Shown here piece by piece: positions 25,617 to 35,643 of a stretch of 64,000 bases of DNA. How positions within the stretch are numbered: the first letter of the stretch is position 1; each line of letters begins with the position of its first letter. Where the stretch lies: positions 186,001 through 250,000 of the forward strand of contig CAVXCV010000008.1 of NCBI GenBank assembly GCA_963760405.1, written 5' to 3'. Origin of the DNA: RYN-230 sp963760405. GTDB taxonomy: Bacteria; Actinomycetota; Actinomycetes; Streptosporangiales; Streptosporangiaceae. A program made the translations under genes and the position numbers. The notes below the pieces were generated by a model, which saw only the letters and a list, made by a program, of their open reading frames with translations, searched no databases and was not told the origin of the DNA.

Positions 25617-28079
25617 TCAGCTGGTGATCCGGTAGACGTCGTAGACACCGTCGATGGCGCGTACCGCGCGCAGCACGTGACCGAGGTGCTTGGGGTCGCC
25701 CATCTCGAACGTGAACCGGCTCACCGCGACCCGGTCCCGGGTGGTGGTGACCGAGGCGGACAGGATGTTGACGTGCTGGTCGGAGATGGTCCTGGTCACG
25801 TCGGACAGCAGGCCGGTCCGGTCCAGCGCCTCGACCTGGATGGCCACCAGGAACAGCGAGTCCTCCGTGGGTGACCAGCGCACCGCGACCAGCCGCTCGG
25901 GCTGGGAGTCCAGCAGGTGGCGCAAGTTCAGGCAGTCCGCGCGGTGCACGGACACGCCGTGCCCGCGGGTGACGAAGCCGGTGATCTCGTCGCCGGGCAC
26001 CGGGGTGCAGCACTTGGACAGCCGGGCCCACACGTCCGAGGTGCCCTCGACCACGACACCGGAGTCGCCGGTCGGCCGCTGCGGCGGCGGCCGGGTGGGC
26101 AGCGTCGCCTCGGCCAGGTCCTCCTGCGCGCCCGCCATCCCGCCCGCTGACTGGACCAGCTTGGCCGCGACCGACTGCGCGCTGACGTGGCCCTCGCCGA
26201 CCGCCGCGTACAGCGCGGACAGGTCCAGGTAGTGCAGCTCGGTGGCGATGCTGAGCAGTGCGTCCCCGGTGGCCAGCCGCTGCAGCGGCAGGCCGTGCTT
26301 GCGCATGGCCCGGGCGATCGCGGTCTTGCCGGCTTCCGTGGCCGCTTCCCGGCGCTCCTTGGAGAACCAGTGCCGGATCTTGTTCCGGGCCCGCGCGCTC
26401 TTGACGAAGCCGAGCCAGTCCCGGCTCGGCCCGGCGTCCGGCGCCTTGGAGGTGAAGATCTCCACCGTGTCGCCGTTGTCCAGGGCGCTTTCCAGGGCGA
26501 CCAGCCGCCCGTTGACCCGGGCGCCGATGGTGCGGTGGCCGACCTCGGTGTGGATGGCGTAGGCGAAGTCCACCGGGGTCGCGCCCTGGGGCAGCGCGAT
26601 GACCTCGCCACGCGGGGTGAACACGTACACCTCGGCCGCGCCGAGGTCGAACCGGAGTGACTCGAGGAACTCCGCCGGGTCCGCGGTCTCCCGCTGCCAG
26701 TCCACCAGCTGGCGCAGCCAGGCCATGTCAGCGGCGCCGCCCTGGCTGCCCCGGCCGCCGCCGAGCACGGTCTCTTCCTTGTACTTCCAGTGCGCGGCGA
26801 CCCCGTACTCGGCCTGCCGGTGCATGCCCCAGGTCCTGATCTGCAGCTCTACCGGCTTGCCGCCGGGGCCGATGACGCTCGTGTGCAGCGACTGGTACAT
26901 GTTGAACTTCGGCATCGCGATGTAGTCCTTGAACCGCCCGGGAACCGGATTCCACCGGGCGTGCACGGTGCCGAGGGCGGCGTAACAGTCGCGCACCGAA
27001 TCCACCAGGACGCGGATGCCGACCAGGTCGTAGATGTCGTCGAAGCCCACGTTCCGGGCGATCATCTTCTGGTACACCGAGTAGTAGTGCTTGGGGCGGC
27101 CGGTCACCCGCGCCTTGATCTTCGCGTCCCGCAGGTCCGCCGAGACGTCCTCGATGACCTCCTGGAGGAATACGTCCCGGCGCGGCGCGCGCTCGGACAC
27201 CAGCCGGGCGATCTCGTCGTACCGCTTGGGGTACAGGGTGGCGAAGGCCAGGTCCTCGAGCTCCCACTTGATGGTGTTCATGCCGAGCCGGTGCGCGAGC
27301 GGGGCGAAGATCTCCAGGGTCTCCCGTGACTTGCGCTCCTGTTTGTCCCGTGGCAGGTAGCGCAGCGTGCGCATGTTGTGCAGCCGGTCCGCGAGCTTGA
27401 TCACCAGGACCCGGATGTCCCGGGACATCGCGACGACCATCTTGCGCACGGTCTCGGCCTCGGCGGCCTCGCCGTACTTGACCTTGTCCAGCTTGGTGAC
27501 CCCGTCGACCAGCGCCGCGATGTCCTCGCCGAAATCGTGCTGGAGCTGGGCCAGCGTGTACGCGGTGTCCTCGACCGTGTCGTGCAGCAGCGCGGCGCAG
27601 ATGGTCTCGTGGTCCATTCCCAGCTCGGCCAGGATGGTGGTCACCGCGAGCGGGTGGGTGATGTACGGGTCGCCGCTGCGGCGCTTCTGGCCGGTGTGCC
27701 AGTGCGCGGCGACATCGTAGGCGCGCTCGATCAGCCGGACGTCCGCCTTCGGGTGGGTCGCCCGTATGGTCTTGATCAGCGGCTCGAGCACGGGGTTGAT
27801 CCCCCCTCCGCGGGCCGCGCCCAGCCGGGCCAGACGGCGGGCCGCGATGCCCCGGCCAGCGCCGGAGTTACGGGCGGCGCGGCTCGGCCGGGCCGGTGCC
27901 TGCCCGTTCGCGGCGGCCGCTGGGACTTCTGCCGGGGCGTCCGGAGCCTGCTCGGCGGCCGGGCCGGACGGCTCAGCGGGCGGTGCCGCTGGGGCCGGCG
28001 TTACCTCTGCAGGCTGCTCGGGGCGGGCGGCTATGGCATCCGCGCCGGCCTCGCCGGTCGTTGCCACGTCACCGGCCAC
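25617..28079 (-). CDS. relA: bifunctional (p)ppGpp synthetase/hydrolase
   Basis: This long RelA/SpoT-type enzyme sets the level of the stringent-response alarmone. After a 75-residue Ala/Pro-rich N-terminal extension come the HD hydrolase domain (CAALLHDTVEDT; also TKLDKVKYGE), the synthetase domain (GIRVLVDSVRDCYAALGTVH and QIRTWGMHRQAEYGVAAHW), a TGS domain (VFTPRGEVIALPQGATPVDF), a zinc-finger/helical region with SKCCTPVPGDEI, and a C-terminal ACT domain. Both catalytic halves look intact. The GTG start has GAGGAG five bases upstream. It is the last gene of the yajC-secD-secF-apt-relA series, in the conserved actinobacterial order. The 820-residue length is normal. Confidence 0.97.
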   Translation of the reverse strand: MAGDVATTGEAGADAIAARPEQPAEVTPAPAAPPAEPSGPAAEQAPDAPAEVPAAAANGQAPARPSRAARNSGAGRGIAARRLARLGAARGGGINPVLEPLIKTIRATHPKADVRLIERAYDVAAHWHTGQKRRSGDPYITHPLAVTTILAELGMDHETICAALLHDTVEDTAYTLAQLQHDFGEDIAALVDGVTKLDKVKYGEAAEAETVRKMVVAMSRDIRVLVIKLADRLHNMRTLRYLPRDKQERKSRETLEIFAPLAHRLGMNTIKWELEDLAFATLYPKRYDEIARLVSERAPRRDVFLQEVIEDVSADLRDAKIKARVTGRPKHYYSVYQKMIARNVGFDDIYDLVGIRVLVDSVRDCYAALGTVHARWNPVPGRFKDYIAMPKFNMYQSLHTSVIGPGGKPVELQIRTWGMHRQAEYGVAAHWKYKEETVLGGGRGSQGGAADMAWLRQLVDWQRETADPAEFLESLRFDLGAAEVYVFTPRGEVIALPQGATPVDFAYAIHTEVGHRTIGARVNGRLVALESALDNGDTVEIFTSKAPDAGPSRDWLGFVKSARARNKIRHWFSKERREAATEAGKTAIARAMRKHGLPLQRLATGDALLSIATELHYLDLSALYAAVGEGHVSAQSVAAKLVQSAGGMAGAQEDLAEATLPTRPPPQRPTGDSGVVVEGTSDVWARLSKCCTPVPGDEITGFVTRGHGVSVHRADCLNLRHLLDSQPERLVAVRWSPTEDSLFLVAIQVEALDRTGLLSDVTRTISDQHVNILSASVTTTRDRVAVSRFTFEMGDPKHLGHVLRAVRAIDGVYDVYRITS

Positions 28080-28157
28080 CTGAACTCCTCACGTCCGCCA
28101 AGACACCAGTCTATCGGCGGAAGATCCGGAAAGTGCCGAGGTCGGCACGCCCAGGTG

Positions 28158-28706
28158 TCAGACCACCAGCAGCGAGGTCACCTCGTCGCCCGGCAGCCGG
28201 GCCCGGCCGCCCAGGAAACTGAGTTCCAGGATCACCGCGATCCCGGTGACCTCGGCGCCCGCGCGGCGCACCAGTTCTGCGGTGGCGGCGGCGGTACCAC
28301 CGGTGGCCAGCACGTCATCCACGATGAGCACCCGCTCCCCGGGCGCGAACGCATCCTGGTGCACCTCGATGGTGGCCGTCCCGTATTCCAGCTCGTACGC
28401 CTGGGCGTAGGTGGGGCCGGGCAGCTTGCCCTGCTTGCGCACGGGCACGAAACCGGAGCCGAGCATCAGGGCAACGGACGCGGCCAGGATGAAGCCACGG
28501 GCCTCGACCCCGGCCACCTTATCCACGACGCCCTCGTGCCCGGCCGCCAGGCCCGCCACGACCGCGGCCAGCGCGGCTCCGTCGGCCAGTAGCGGGGTGA
28601 TGTCCTTGAACATCACCCCGGGCTGCGGGTAGTCGGCTACGTCGCGGACCCGCGCCTTGATCAGTTCGGCCAGCCCGGGCTGGGCGGCGGATTCCGCCGC
28701 GGCCAT
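28158..28706 (-). CDS. apt: adenine phosphoribosyltransferase
   Basis: The enzyme salvages adenine by joining it to PRPP to give AMP. The PRPP-binding motif VLIVDDVLATGGT lies at about residues 123-135, and the family stretches DYPQPGVMFKDITPLL (about residues 25-40) and GVEARGFILAASVAL are present. The 182-residue length is normal. The ATG shares one base with the secF stop (TGATG), so it is translationally coupled. secF-apt-relA is a classic actinobacterial neighbourhood. Confidence 0.96.
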   Translation of the reverse strand: MAAAESAAQPGLAELIKARVRDVADYPQPGVMFKDITPLLADGAALAAVVAGLAAGHEGVVDKVAGVEARGFILAASVALMLGSGFVPVRKQGKLPGPTYAQAYELEYGTATIEVHQDAFAPGERVLIVDDVLATGGTAAATAELVRRAGAEVTGIAVILELSFLGGRARLPGDEVTSLLVV

Positions 28707-29971
28707 CAGCGGCGCTTCTTCTTGCCGCCGCTGGGGCGGCGCTTGGCCGAACTGGGCCGCCGTGGCTGCTGCCGCGGGCCGGGGCGGGTCCCGGGCGCGC
28801 GCGCGGGGCGGCCTGCGGCCACCTTGTCCGGCCCGGCCGGGGGCGCCTCGTCCTCGTCCAGGCTCACCGGCTCCTCATCGGCCGCCACGGCCGGGTCATC
28901 CCCGGCCAGCGCGGTCGCGGTGGCCGCCGGGGCGCTGCCGCCCACGGTGGCCCGCGGGGCCTTGGCCGCGGCCCGCTTGGCGGCCCGGCCGCCGGAGGCG
29001 CGCAGCGCCACCCGCTTGGCCAGCGCCTTGTACTGCGGCTCGCGTTCCTTCAGGTCGGCCAGGACCGGGGTGGCGATGAAGATCGAGGAGTAGGTGCCGG
29101 ACAGCATGCCGACGAACAGGACCAGCGCGAGGTCCTTCAGTTCCCCGGCGCCCAGCAGCCCGGCGCCGATGAACAGGATCGCCGCTACCGGCAGCAGCGC
29201 GATGATCGAGGTGTTGATGGACCGCACCAGGGTCTGGTTCAGCGCCAGGTTGGCCGCCTGGCTGTAGGTGCTGCGGGCGGAACCGAGCAGGCCGGCCGTG
29301 TTCTCCCGCACCTTGTCGAACACGACCACGGTGTCGTACAGCGAGTAACCCAGGATGGTCAGCAGCCCGATCACGGTGGCGGGGCTGACCTGGAAGCCAG
29401 CCAGCGCGTACACCCCGGTCGCGATGACCAGGTCGTGCGCGAGCGCGATCAGCGCCGCGGTGGCCATCTTCCATTCGAACGCGATGGTCAAGTAGATGAC
29501 GATGACGATCAGGAAGGCGATGAGCGCCTGGAGTGCCTTCTGCGAGATCTGGGTGCCCCAGCTCGGCCCGACGAACGTCACGCTGATGTTCTTCTGCGGG
29601 ACGTGCAGGGTGCCGCTGATCGCGTCCTGGACGTGGTTCTGCTGGCTGATCGTCAGCGGCCGGGTCTGCACCTGCCATTTGGCCGAGCCGTTCAGCGGGG
29701 TGACGTGCTGCACGATCGCGTCGCTGCCACCGCCCGCCGCGCCCACCGTGCTGCGCACCTGGGAGATGGACGAGGAGGAACTCGCCGGGAACTCGAACAC
29801 CGAGCCGCCCTTGAAGTCCACGCTGAAGGTCAGCCCGCGGAAGATCACGGCCGCGATGCTGATCAGCATGATCAGCCCGGAGATCGTGTACCACAGCCGC
29901 TGCCGGCCGACGAAGTCGAACGAGACCTCGCCGCGGTAGAGCCGCCCGCCGATGGAGCCGAGACGCGACAT
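28706..29971 (-). CDS. secF: protein translocase subunit SecF
   Basis: SecF works with SecD and YajC to help SecYEG-driven export and the release of proteins outside the membrane, using the proton gradient. It has an N-terminal transmembrane helix, an external domain, and a five-helix bundle with the family motif VIGLLTILGYSLYDTVVVFDKVREN (given here for residues near 210-235, abbreviated). The C-terminal 110 residues are cytoplasmic, Ala/Pro-rich and end in a basic KKKRR tail. Its ATG shares a base with the secD stop (TGATG). Sixty-three bases of its 3' end (28723-28785) recur almost exactly at 52118-52180. Confidence 0.96.
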   Translation of the reverse strand: MSRLGSIGGRLYRGEVSFDFVGRQRLWYTISGLIMLISIAAVIFRGLTFSVDFKGGSVFEFPASSSSSISQVRSTVGAAGGGSDAIVQHVTPLNGSAKWQVQTRPLTISQQNHVQDAISGTLHVPQKNISVTFVGPSWGTQISQKALQALIAFLIVIVIYLTIAFEWKMATAALIALAHDLVIATGVYALAGFQVSPATVIGLLTILGYSLYDTVVVFDKVRENTAGLLGSARSTYSQAANLALNQTLVRSINTSIIALLPVAAILFIGAGLLGAGELKDLALVLFVGMLSGTYSSIFIATPVLADLKEREPQYKALAKRVALRASGGRAAKRAAAKAPRATVGGSAPAATATALAGDDPAVAADEEPVSLDEDEAPPAGPDKVAAGRPARAPGTRPGPRQQPRRPSSAKRRPSGGKKKRR

Positions 29972-31740
29972 CACGCCTCCTTCGCTGGGCTGGCCGCTGG
30001 CACGCGGGCCGGGCGGGTAGATCGCCAGGGTGCGCGGGCGCCGAGCCGGTTGGGATCGAGGCCGGACAGCGGGTGCCCGCGGCCGAAGAACTTGGTCCGG
30101 GCCAGCAGCGTGATCATCGGCTTGGTGAACAGGAACACCACGACGACGTCGATGAGCGTGGTCAGGCCCAGGGTGAAGGCGAAGCCCTTGACGTCTCCGA
30201 TGGAGAAGTAGAACAGCAGCGCCGCGGCCAGGAACGATACCGTGTCGGACACCAGGATGGTCCGCCGGGCCCGGGTCCAGCCGCGCTCCACCGCGGTGCG
30301 CAGGGTACGGCCGTCGCGCACCTCGTCGCGCAGCCGTTCGAAGAACACCACGAACGAGTCCGCGGTGATGCCGATGGCCACGATCAGGCCGGCCACACCC
30401 GCCAGGGACAGCGCCAGGCCCTCGTACTTGCCCAGCACGATCACGGCTTCCCAGACCAGCAGCCCGGCAATGGCCAGGCTGGACACGGCCACGATGGCCA
30501 GGCCGCGGTAGTACAGCAGGCAGTAGAGCACCACCAGGAGCAGGCCGAGCAGGCCGGCTACCAGGCCGGCGTGCAGCTGGTCGCTGCCGAGCTGCGCGGT
30601 GATCGACTGCACCGACTGCGGCTTGAAGCTGAGCGGCAGCGCGCCGTAGCTGAGGTCGTTGGCCAGCTTGGTCGCTTCGGCCTGGGTGAAGTTACCGGTG
30701 ATCTGGGCGGAGCCGGAGGTGTCCGCGCCCTGCACGACCGGGAACGAGATCGTGTTCCCGTCCAGCACCACGGCCAGCTCGTCGAGGACCGAGGAGGTGC
30801 CGTACTTGCTGTACATCGCCGAGGTCATGTCGGCCCAGGCGGTGGTGCCGTCGGATTTGAAGTTCAGCAGCACTTCCCAGTACACGCTGGAGGTGGACAG
30901 CGTGGCGCTGGACGACTTCACCATCTGGCCGAGCACCTTGGCCTTGTCCAGCGCGAACTTGTAGCTGACCCCACCGAGCGAGCCGCACGACACGATCTGC
31001 GCGTTGGGGTTGTTGAACTGCTGGTTGTCGTAGCCGACTTCCTTCTGCCAGTTCTTGTTGGCGCAGTTGAGCTTATTGAACAGCGCCTGCACCTGCGGGG
31101 TGACCAGGCTGGCCTGGCCCTGGGCGGTGGCGACGGTGGACAGCTCGCCGGTGGCCGCCGGGCTGGGTGTGGCCGGGGCGCTGGCCGACGCCGACGGGCT
31201 GGCCGCGGCGGCCGTGGATTTCGCGGACGTAGTGGGCGTGGCGCCCACCTTGGCCGAGGGGCTGGCGCTGGCCTTGGCCGAACGAGCGGACCTGGGCGAC
31301 GGCGTCGTCGTAGCCGTGGGCACGACCGTATTGGTCGCCTGCAGCAGCACCTCGCGGAAGCGCAGCTGCGCGGTCTGCCCGACCAGGCTCACCACCTGCT
31401 GGGCCTGGCGGCCGGGCACCGACACGTTGATGATGTTGTTGCCCTGCGGCACGACCGACGCCTCGGTGAAGCCGGCCCCGTTCACCCTGTCGTTCAGGAT
31501 GTTCACGGCCGTCTGCATCGAGGCGGCCGACGGGACCTTGCCGGCCGGGGTCTGCGCCTTCAGCGCCACCGTGGTGCCACTGGTCAGGTCCAGGCCGAGG
31601 CGGACCTTGAAGTCCTTGCCCCAGCTCCCCGGCGAGGCGATATTCCCGCCTACGATCACCAGCAACAGCGCCACGATAAGCGCGGCCAGCACGGCCAGCA
31701 TCCGCCCCGGCCGGGAGGCGTTACCGCTTGGGGGAGCCAC
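29971..31740 (-). CDS. secD: protein translocase subunit SecD
   Basis: SecD has one N-terminal transmembrane helix (about residues 14-35), a large external region and five C-terminal helices. The conserved start LGLDLTSGTTVAL and the core YGALPLSFKPQSVQSITAQLG and AGVAGLIVAIGITADSFVVF stretches (parts shown) identify it. The external region carries an insertion of about 60 Ala/Ser/Thr/Pro-rich residues (near 150-210) with many Ser and Thr, typical of flexible linkers in actinobacterial SecD. The start is a GTG with only a weak ribosome binding site. It follows yajC by 62 bp and overlaps secF. Confidence 0.96.
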   Translation of the reverse strand: MAPPSGNASRPGRMLAVLAALIVALLLVIVGGNIASPGSWGKDFKVRLGLDLTSGTTVALKAQTPAGKVPSAASMQTAVNILNDRVNGAGFTEASVVPQGNNIINVSVPGRQAQQVVSLVGQTAQLRFREVLLQATNTVVPTATTTPSPRSARSAKASASPSAKVGATPTTSAKSTAAAASPSASASAPATPSPAATGELSTVATAQGQASLVTPQVQALFNKLNCANKNWQKEVGYDNQQFNNPNAQIVSCGSLGGVSYKFALDKAKVLGQMVKSSSATLSTSSVYWEVLLNFKSDGTTAWADMTSAMYSKYGTSSVLDELAVVLDGNTISFPVVQGADTSGSAQITGNFTQAEATKLANDLSYGALPLSFKPQSVQSITAQLGSDQLHAGLVAGLLGLLLVVLYCLLYYRGLAIVAVSSLAIAGLLVWEAVIVLGKYEGLALSLAGVAGLIVAIGITADSFVVFFERLRDEVRDGRTLRTAVERGWTRARRTILVSDTVSFLAAALLFYFSIGDVKGFAFTLGLTTLIDVVVVFLFTKPMITLLARTKFFGRGHPLSGLDPNRLGARAPWRSTRPARVPAASPAKEA

Positions 31741-31802
31741 TTCTCGCCCGTCCTTCTAGTCACGTGTCCCCCGCCCGGGGGCCCCGGCGCGGGGGTTGCC
31801 GG

Positions 31803-32231
31803 TCAGTCGGTCAGGTGCTCATCCTGCGAGGCGGCCTTCCCGGTGCTGTCCGCGCCGGCGCCGTTGACCCCGCTGCCGTCCGCCGTGGCGTCATAGGTCT
31901 CCGCGGCGGGGGTGGTGTCGGCCGGCATGTCATCCGGCAGCACGTCCATCACGGCCTTCCGCATGAACCGCATCTGCACGCCAGGGGCGGGCTCGAGCAG
32001 CACGTCCTGATCGTCCGCCTCGATCACCGTGGCGTACATGCCCGCGGTGGTGCGGACCCGCTGACCGGGCTGGACCTGCTTCTGCATCTGCTGGACCTGG
32101 CGCTGCCGGTTGCGCTGCGGCCGGATCATGACGAAGTAGAGCAGGCCGAACAGCACCACGATGACGATCAGGAACGTGTAGCTCCCTGATCCGCTGGCCT
32201 TTGCGGCTGCGAGATAAAAATTCCCCACCAT
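31803..32231 (-). CDS. yajC: preprotein translocase subunit YajC
   Basis: This small accessory subunit of the SecDF complex has one N-terminal transmembrane helix (YTFLIVIVVLFGLLYFVM) and the family motif IRPQRNRQRQ directly after it, then GQRVRTTAGMYATVIEADDQ. The C-terminus is acidic. I use the ATG at 32231 (MVGNFYLAAAK), twelve bases after GGAAGG. An ATG at 32243 abuts that site and is less likely, and a GTG at 32273 has no site. It is the first of yajC-secD-secF, downstream of ruvB. Confidence 0.93.
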   Translation of the reverse strand: MVGNFYLAAAKASGSGSYTFLIVIVVLFGLLYFVMIRPQRNRQRQVQQMQKQVQPGQRVRTTAGMYATVIEADDQDVLLEPAPGVQMRFMRKAVMDVLPDDMPADTTPAAETYDATADGSGVNGAGADSTGKAASQDEHLTD

Positions 32232-32454
32232 CGCCGGGGACATCCTTCCAGTTGATGAGCTACGCCTGGCCACGCGCCGGGCAGGCGGCCGGTCGGGACA
32301 TCTGCCCCGGCTCAGCCGGGCAGTCGTGGACCAACTGCCGAAGTGTAGCGGCGCGCAGGCAGCGCACCAACAGGCTACGGTGTCCGGCGACTGATCGTGA
32401 CATCCCCGCGACTAATGCCACGGTCGCCGGGCCCGGCCCAGCGGGGCCCGGATA

Positions 32455-33576
32455 TCAGTCGAACAAGGTCCCCGGGCCGCCCAGCCCGGGCTGCTCCGGC
32501 GGGGGCAGGCCGAGATGCTCCCATGCGGCAGGCGTCGCCACCCGGCCGCGCGGGGTCCTGGCCATCAGGCCCGCCCGGACCAGGAACGGCTCGGCCACGA
32601 CCTCGACGGTCTCCGCTTCCTCGCCGACCGCGACGGCGAGCGTGGAGAGCCCCACCGGGCCGCCGCCGAACCGGGCGACCAGCGCGCCGAGCACCGCGCG
32701 GTCCAGCCGGTCCAGCCCTTCCTCGTCCACCTCATACAGTTCCAGGGCGGCCCGGGCGAGCTCCCGGGTGACCACGCCGTCCGCCCGCACCTCGGCGTAG
32801 TCGCGGACCCGGCGCAGCAGCCGGTTGGCTATCCGCGGGGTGCCCCGGGACCGGCGCGCGATCTCATCAGCACCGTCGCCGCGCAGCGACACCCCGAGCA
32901 GCTCGGCCGACCGGCGCACGATGACTTCCAGCTCGGCGGGCTCGTAGAAGTCCAGGTGCGCGGTGAAGCCGAACCGGTCCCGCAGCGGGGCGGGCAGCAG
33001 CCCGGCCCGCGTGGTCGCCCCGACCAGCGTGAACGGGCTGATCTGCAGCGGGATCGCGGTGGCTCCGGGTCCCTTGCCGACCACGACGTCGACCCGGAAG
33101 TCCTCCATGGCCAGGTAGAGCATTTCCTCGGCGGGCCGGGCCAGCCGGTGGATCTCGTCGATGAACAGCACGTCCCGCTCGCCCAGCGTGGACAGGATCG
33201 CCGCCAGGTCGCCGGCCCGCTCGATGGCCGGGCCGCTGGTGATCCGCAGTGGCGCACCGAGTTCCGCGGCGATGATCATCGCGAACGTGGTCTTGCCCAG
33301 GCCGGGCGGCCCGGACAGCAGCACATGGTCCGGGGCCCGGCCGCGCCGCAGCGCGCCCTCGAGCACCAGCGACAGCTGCTCGCGGACCCGGGTCTGGCCG
33401 ATGACCTCCGTCAGCCGCTGCGGCCGCAGCGCGCCCTCGATCACCTGGTCGTCCGCGTCGGCCAGCGGCGAGATCAGCCGCTCCCGCTCGGCCGCGGTCA
33501 GTCCGGGCGCCTCCCGCTCGGCCTCGTCCGCGGCCGCGTGGGAGGTGCCGGGCGGCCGCGGATCCGGGCCGGTCAT
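32455..33576 (-). CDS. ruvB: Holliday junction branch migration helicase RuvB
   Basis: This AAA+ motor drives branch migration with RuvA. Walker A GPPGLGKTTFA (about residues 70-80), Walker B LFIDEIHR (about residues 117-124), sensor stretch GATTRAGLLPAPLRDRFG and the C-terminal winged-helix domain (RGRVATPAAWEHLG) are all present in order. At 373 residues it is normal with a short Pro-rich N-terminal extension. The ATG overlaps the ruvA stop by four bases (ATGA). This is the last gene of the ruvCAB set and lies in clean sequence, unlike ruvA and ruvC. Confidence 0.97.
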   Translation of the reverse strand: MTGPDPRPPGTSHAAADEAEREAPGLTAAERERLISPLADADDQVIEGALRPQRLTEVIGQTRVREQLSLVLEGALRRGRAPDHVLLSGPPGLGKTTFAMIIAAELGAPLRITSGPAIERAGDLAAILSTLGERDVLFIDEIHRLARPAEEMLYLAMEDFRVDVVVGKGPGATAIPLQISPFTLVGATTRAGLLPAPLRDRFGFTAHLDFYEPAELEVIVRRSAELLGVSLRGDGADEIARRSRGTPRIANRLLRRVRDYAEVRADGVVTRELARAALELYEVDEEGLDRLDRAVLGALVARFGGGPVGLSTLAVAVGEEAETVEVVAEPFLVRAGLMARTPRGRVATPAAWEHLGLPPPEQPGLGGPGTLFD

Positions 33577-34220
33577 GCCCGGCTCAGCTTGCGCAGCGCG
33601 GCGCGCAGGGCCACGGCCACGTCCACCTGATCCGCCGGGGCCGCGGCCCCGTCAGCCGGTTCTGCCAGGTCGGCCGCGACCGCCGCGATGGCCTGGTCCG
33701 CATCCCGGACCGGCCAGCCCAGGTTCACCAGCCCGGCCCGCACCTGGTCCCGCCAGGGCGCGGCCAGCGGCGCGGCGCCGGGGCGGCCCAGGCTGGCCCC
33801 GGTACCCGCTCCCGCAGGCGGGCCCAGCCGCCCGGCGAGTTCGAGCACGATCCGCTGCGCGCCCTTGCGGCCGATGCCCGGGACCCGGATCAGCGCGGTG
33901 AAGTCCTCGGCGGCGATCGCCTGCCGCAGCCCGTCCGGCGGTGAACACGGCCAGCATGGCCAGGGCCAGCCGCGGGCCGACCCCGCTGGCCGTCTGCAGC
34001 AGCTCGAACACGTCCCGCTCGTCGCGGTCGGCGAAGCCGTACAGGGTCAGCGCGTCCTCGCGGACCACCAGCGAGGTGGCCACCCGGGCCCGTTCACCGG
34101 TCCGCAGCGTGGCCAGGGTGCCCGGAGTGCACTGCACCAGCAGGCCGACGCCGCCGACCTCGACCACCGCCCCCTCCGGGGCGATGCCGCAGACCACGCC
34201 GTCGCACGATGCGCAATCAC
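33573..34220 (-). CDS. ruvA: Holliday junction protein RuvA, frameshifted in this sequence
   Basis: RuvA binds the Holliday junction and loads RuvB. Its parts are seen in different frames. The OB-fold VVEVGGVGLLVQCTPGTL and the helix-hairpin-helix FELLQTASGVGPRLALAML read in one frame down to about 33945. After an extra base in the CACCGCCGGACGGG context near 33938 the remainder (LELAGRLGPPAG and the RuvB-binding domain III to RKLSRA) reads in another. A second shift lies just after the GTG start (34220), which has AGGAGG seven bases upstream. The start overlaps the ruvC stop (GTGA). I treat these as sequence errors. Confidence 0.85.
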
Positions 34221-34748
34221 CGCACGCCTCCTGTCTTCGCGGCCGCGCACGGCAGCGGCCAGCCGGGACTGGGTCCCGCCGCGCCACAGGTGACAGATGG
34301 CCAGCGCCAGCGCGTCGGCGGCGTCCGCGGGCCGGGGTGGCAAGTCCAGCCGCAGCAGCCGGGTCACCATGGTGGTCGACCTGCGCCTTGTCCGCGCGGC
34401 CGCTGCCGGTGACCGCCGCCTTGACCTCGCTCGGCGTGTGCAGCGCCACCGGGAGCCCGCGCCGGGCCGCGCACAGCATCGCGACCGCGCCCGCCTGTGC
34501 CGTGCCCATCACCGTGCGGACGTTGTGCTGGCTGAACACCCGCTCGACCGCGACCGCGTCCGGCTGGTAGTCGGCCAGCCAGGCCTCGATCCCGGCCTCG
34601 AGGGCGAGCAGCCGGTCGGCGATGTCAGCGCCCGGCGGCGGTGCGGAGCACGCCCGACGGCCACCAGGCGCAGCGGCCGGCCCGGCACGCCGTCCACGAC
34701 GCCGACGCCGCACCGGGTCAGCCCGGGATCGACGCCGAGCACTCGCAT
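34217..34748 (-). CDS. ruvC: Holliday junction endonuclease RuvC, frameshifted in this sequence
   Basis: RuvC cuts Holliday junctions as a metal-dependent dimer. MRVLGVDPGLTRCGVGVVDG carries the first catalytic aspartate at residue 7. After a shift near 34640 the frame gives ADIADRLLALEAGIEAW, then AVERVFSQHNVRTVMGTAQA with the catalytic glutamate. After another near 34385, DAADALALAICHLW carries the last acidic residues. The ATG has GGGAGGGAG just upstream. The stop (34219-34217) overlaps the ruvA start. The span of 532 bp is not a multiple of three, as expected from the indels. Confidence 0.85.
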
Positions 34749-34881
34749 CCAGGCTCCCTCCCGGCTGACGCGGCAACCACGGCCGGCCGCGGCGACCACT
34801 GGCGAACACGTGTTCGGTCGCGACCTTACCGCGCCGGGCCGGGGAGCAGGCCGAGGAGCGGCGGCGTGTCGCCGGCCCGGA

Positions 34882-35643
34882 TCAGCCGAGCTTCTCCATG
34901 ACCTCGTCGGGCACGGAGTAGTTGGCGTAGACATTCTGCACGTCGTCAGAGTCCTCGAGCGCCTCGATCAGCCGGAACACCCTGCTGGCGCTCGTCCTCG
35001 TCGAGTTCCACCTCGACCGTGGGCAGGAAGGCGACGTCGGCCGACTCGTACTCGATCCCGGCCTGGCTGCCAGCGCGGTGCGGACCGCGACCAGGTCGGC
35101 GGCCTCGCTGACCACCTCGAAGGACTCACCGAGGTCGTTGACCTCCTCGGCACCGGCGTCGAGCACCGCGGCGAGCACGTCGTCCTCGGTCGACCCCGGC
35201 CGCCTTGGGCACGATGACCACGCCCTTGCGGTGGAACAGGTAGGACACCGAGCCCGGGTCGGCCATGCGAGCCGCCGTTGCGGGTCAGCGCGATCCGCAC
35301 GTCGGACGCGGCCCGGTTCCGGTTGTCGGTCAGGCACTCGACCAGCACCGCGACGCCGCCGGGGCCGTAGCCCTCGTACGTGATCGTCTCGTAGGCGGCG
35401 CCGCCGGCTTCCAGCCCCGACGCCGCGCTTGATCGCCCGGTCGATGTTGTCGTTCGGGCACCGAGCGTCTTCTTGGCCTTCTGCACGGCGTCGTAGAGCG
35501 TCGGGTTGCCCGCCGGGTCAGCCGCCGCCGGTGCGCGCCGCCACCTCGACGTTCTTGATCAGCTTGGCGAAGAGCTTGCCGCGCCTGGCGTCGACGACGG
35601 CCTTCTTGTGCTTGGTCGTCGCCCATTTGGAGTGGCCGCTCAT
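34882..35643 (-). CDS. yebC: YebC/PmpR-family protein, frameshifted in this sequence
   Basis: This family acts on stalled ribosomes or as a transcriptional regulator. The N-terminus MSGHSKWATTKHKKAVVDARR (spanning the ATG at 35643), the middle ITYEGYGPGGVAVLVECLTDNRNR, and the end IEALEDSDDVQNVYANYSVPDEVMEKLG are all recognisable but lie in at least three frames. The 762-bp span equals the usual 250-residue length. It sits between pdxT and ruvC as in other actinobacteria. The indels are likely sequence errors. Confidence 0.85.
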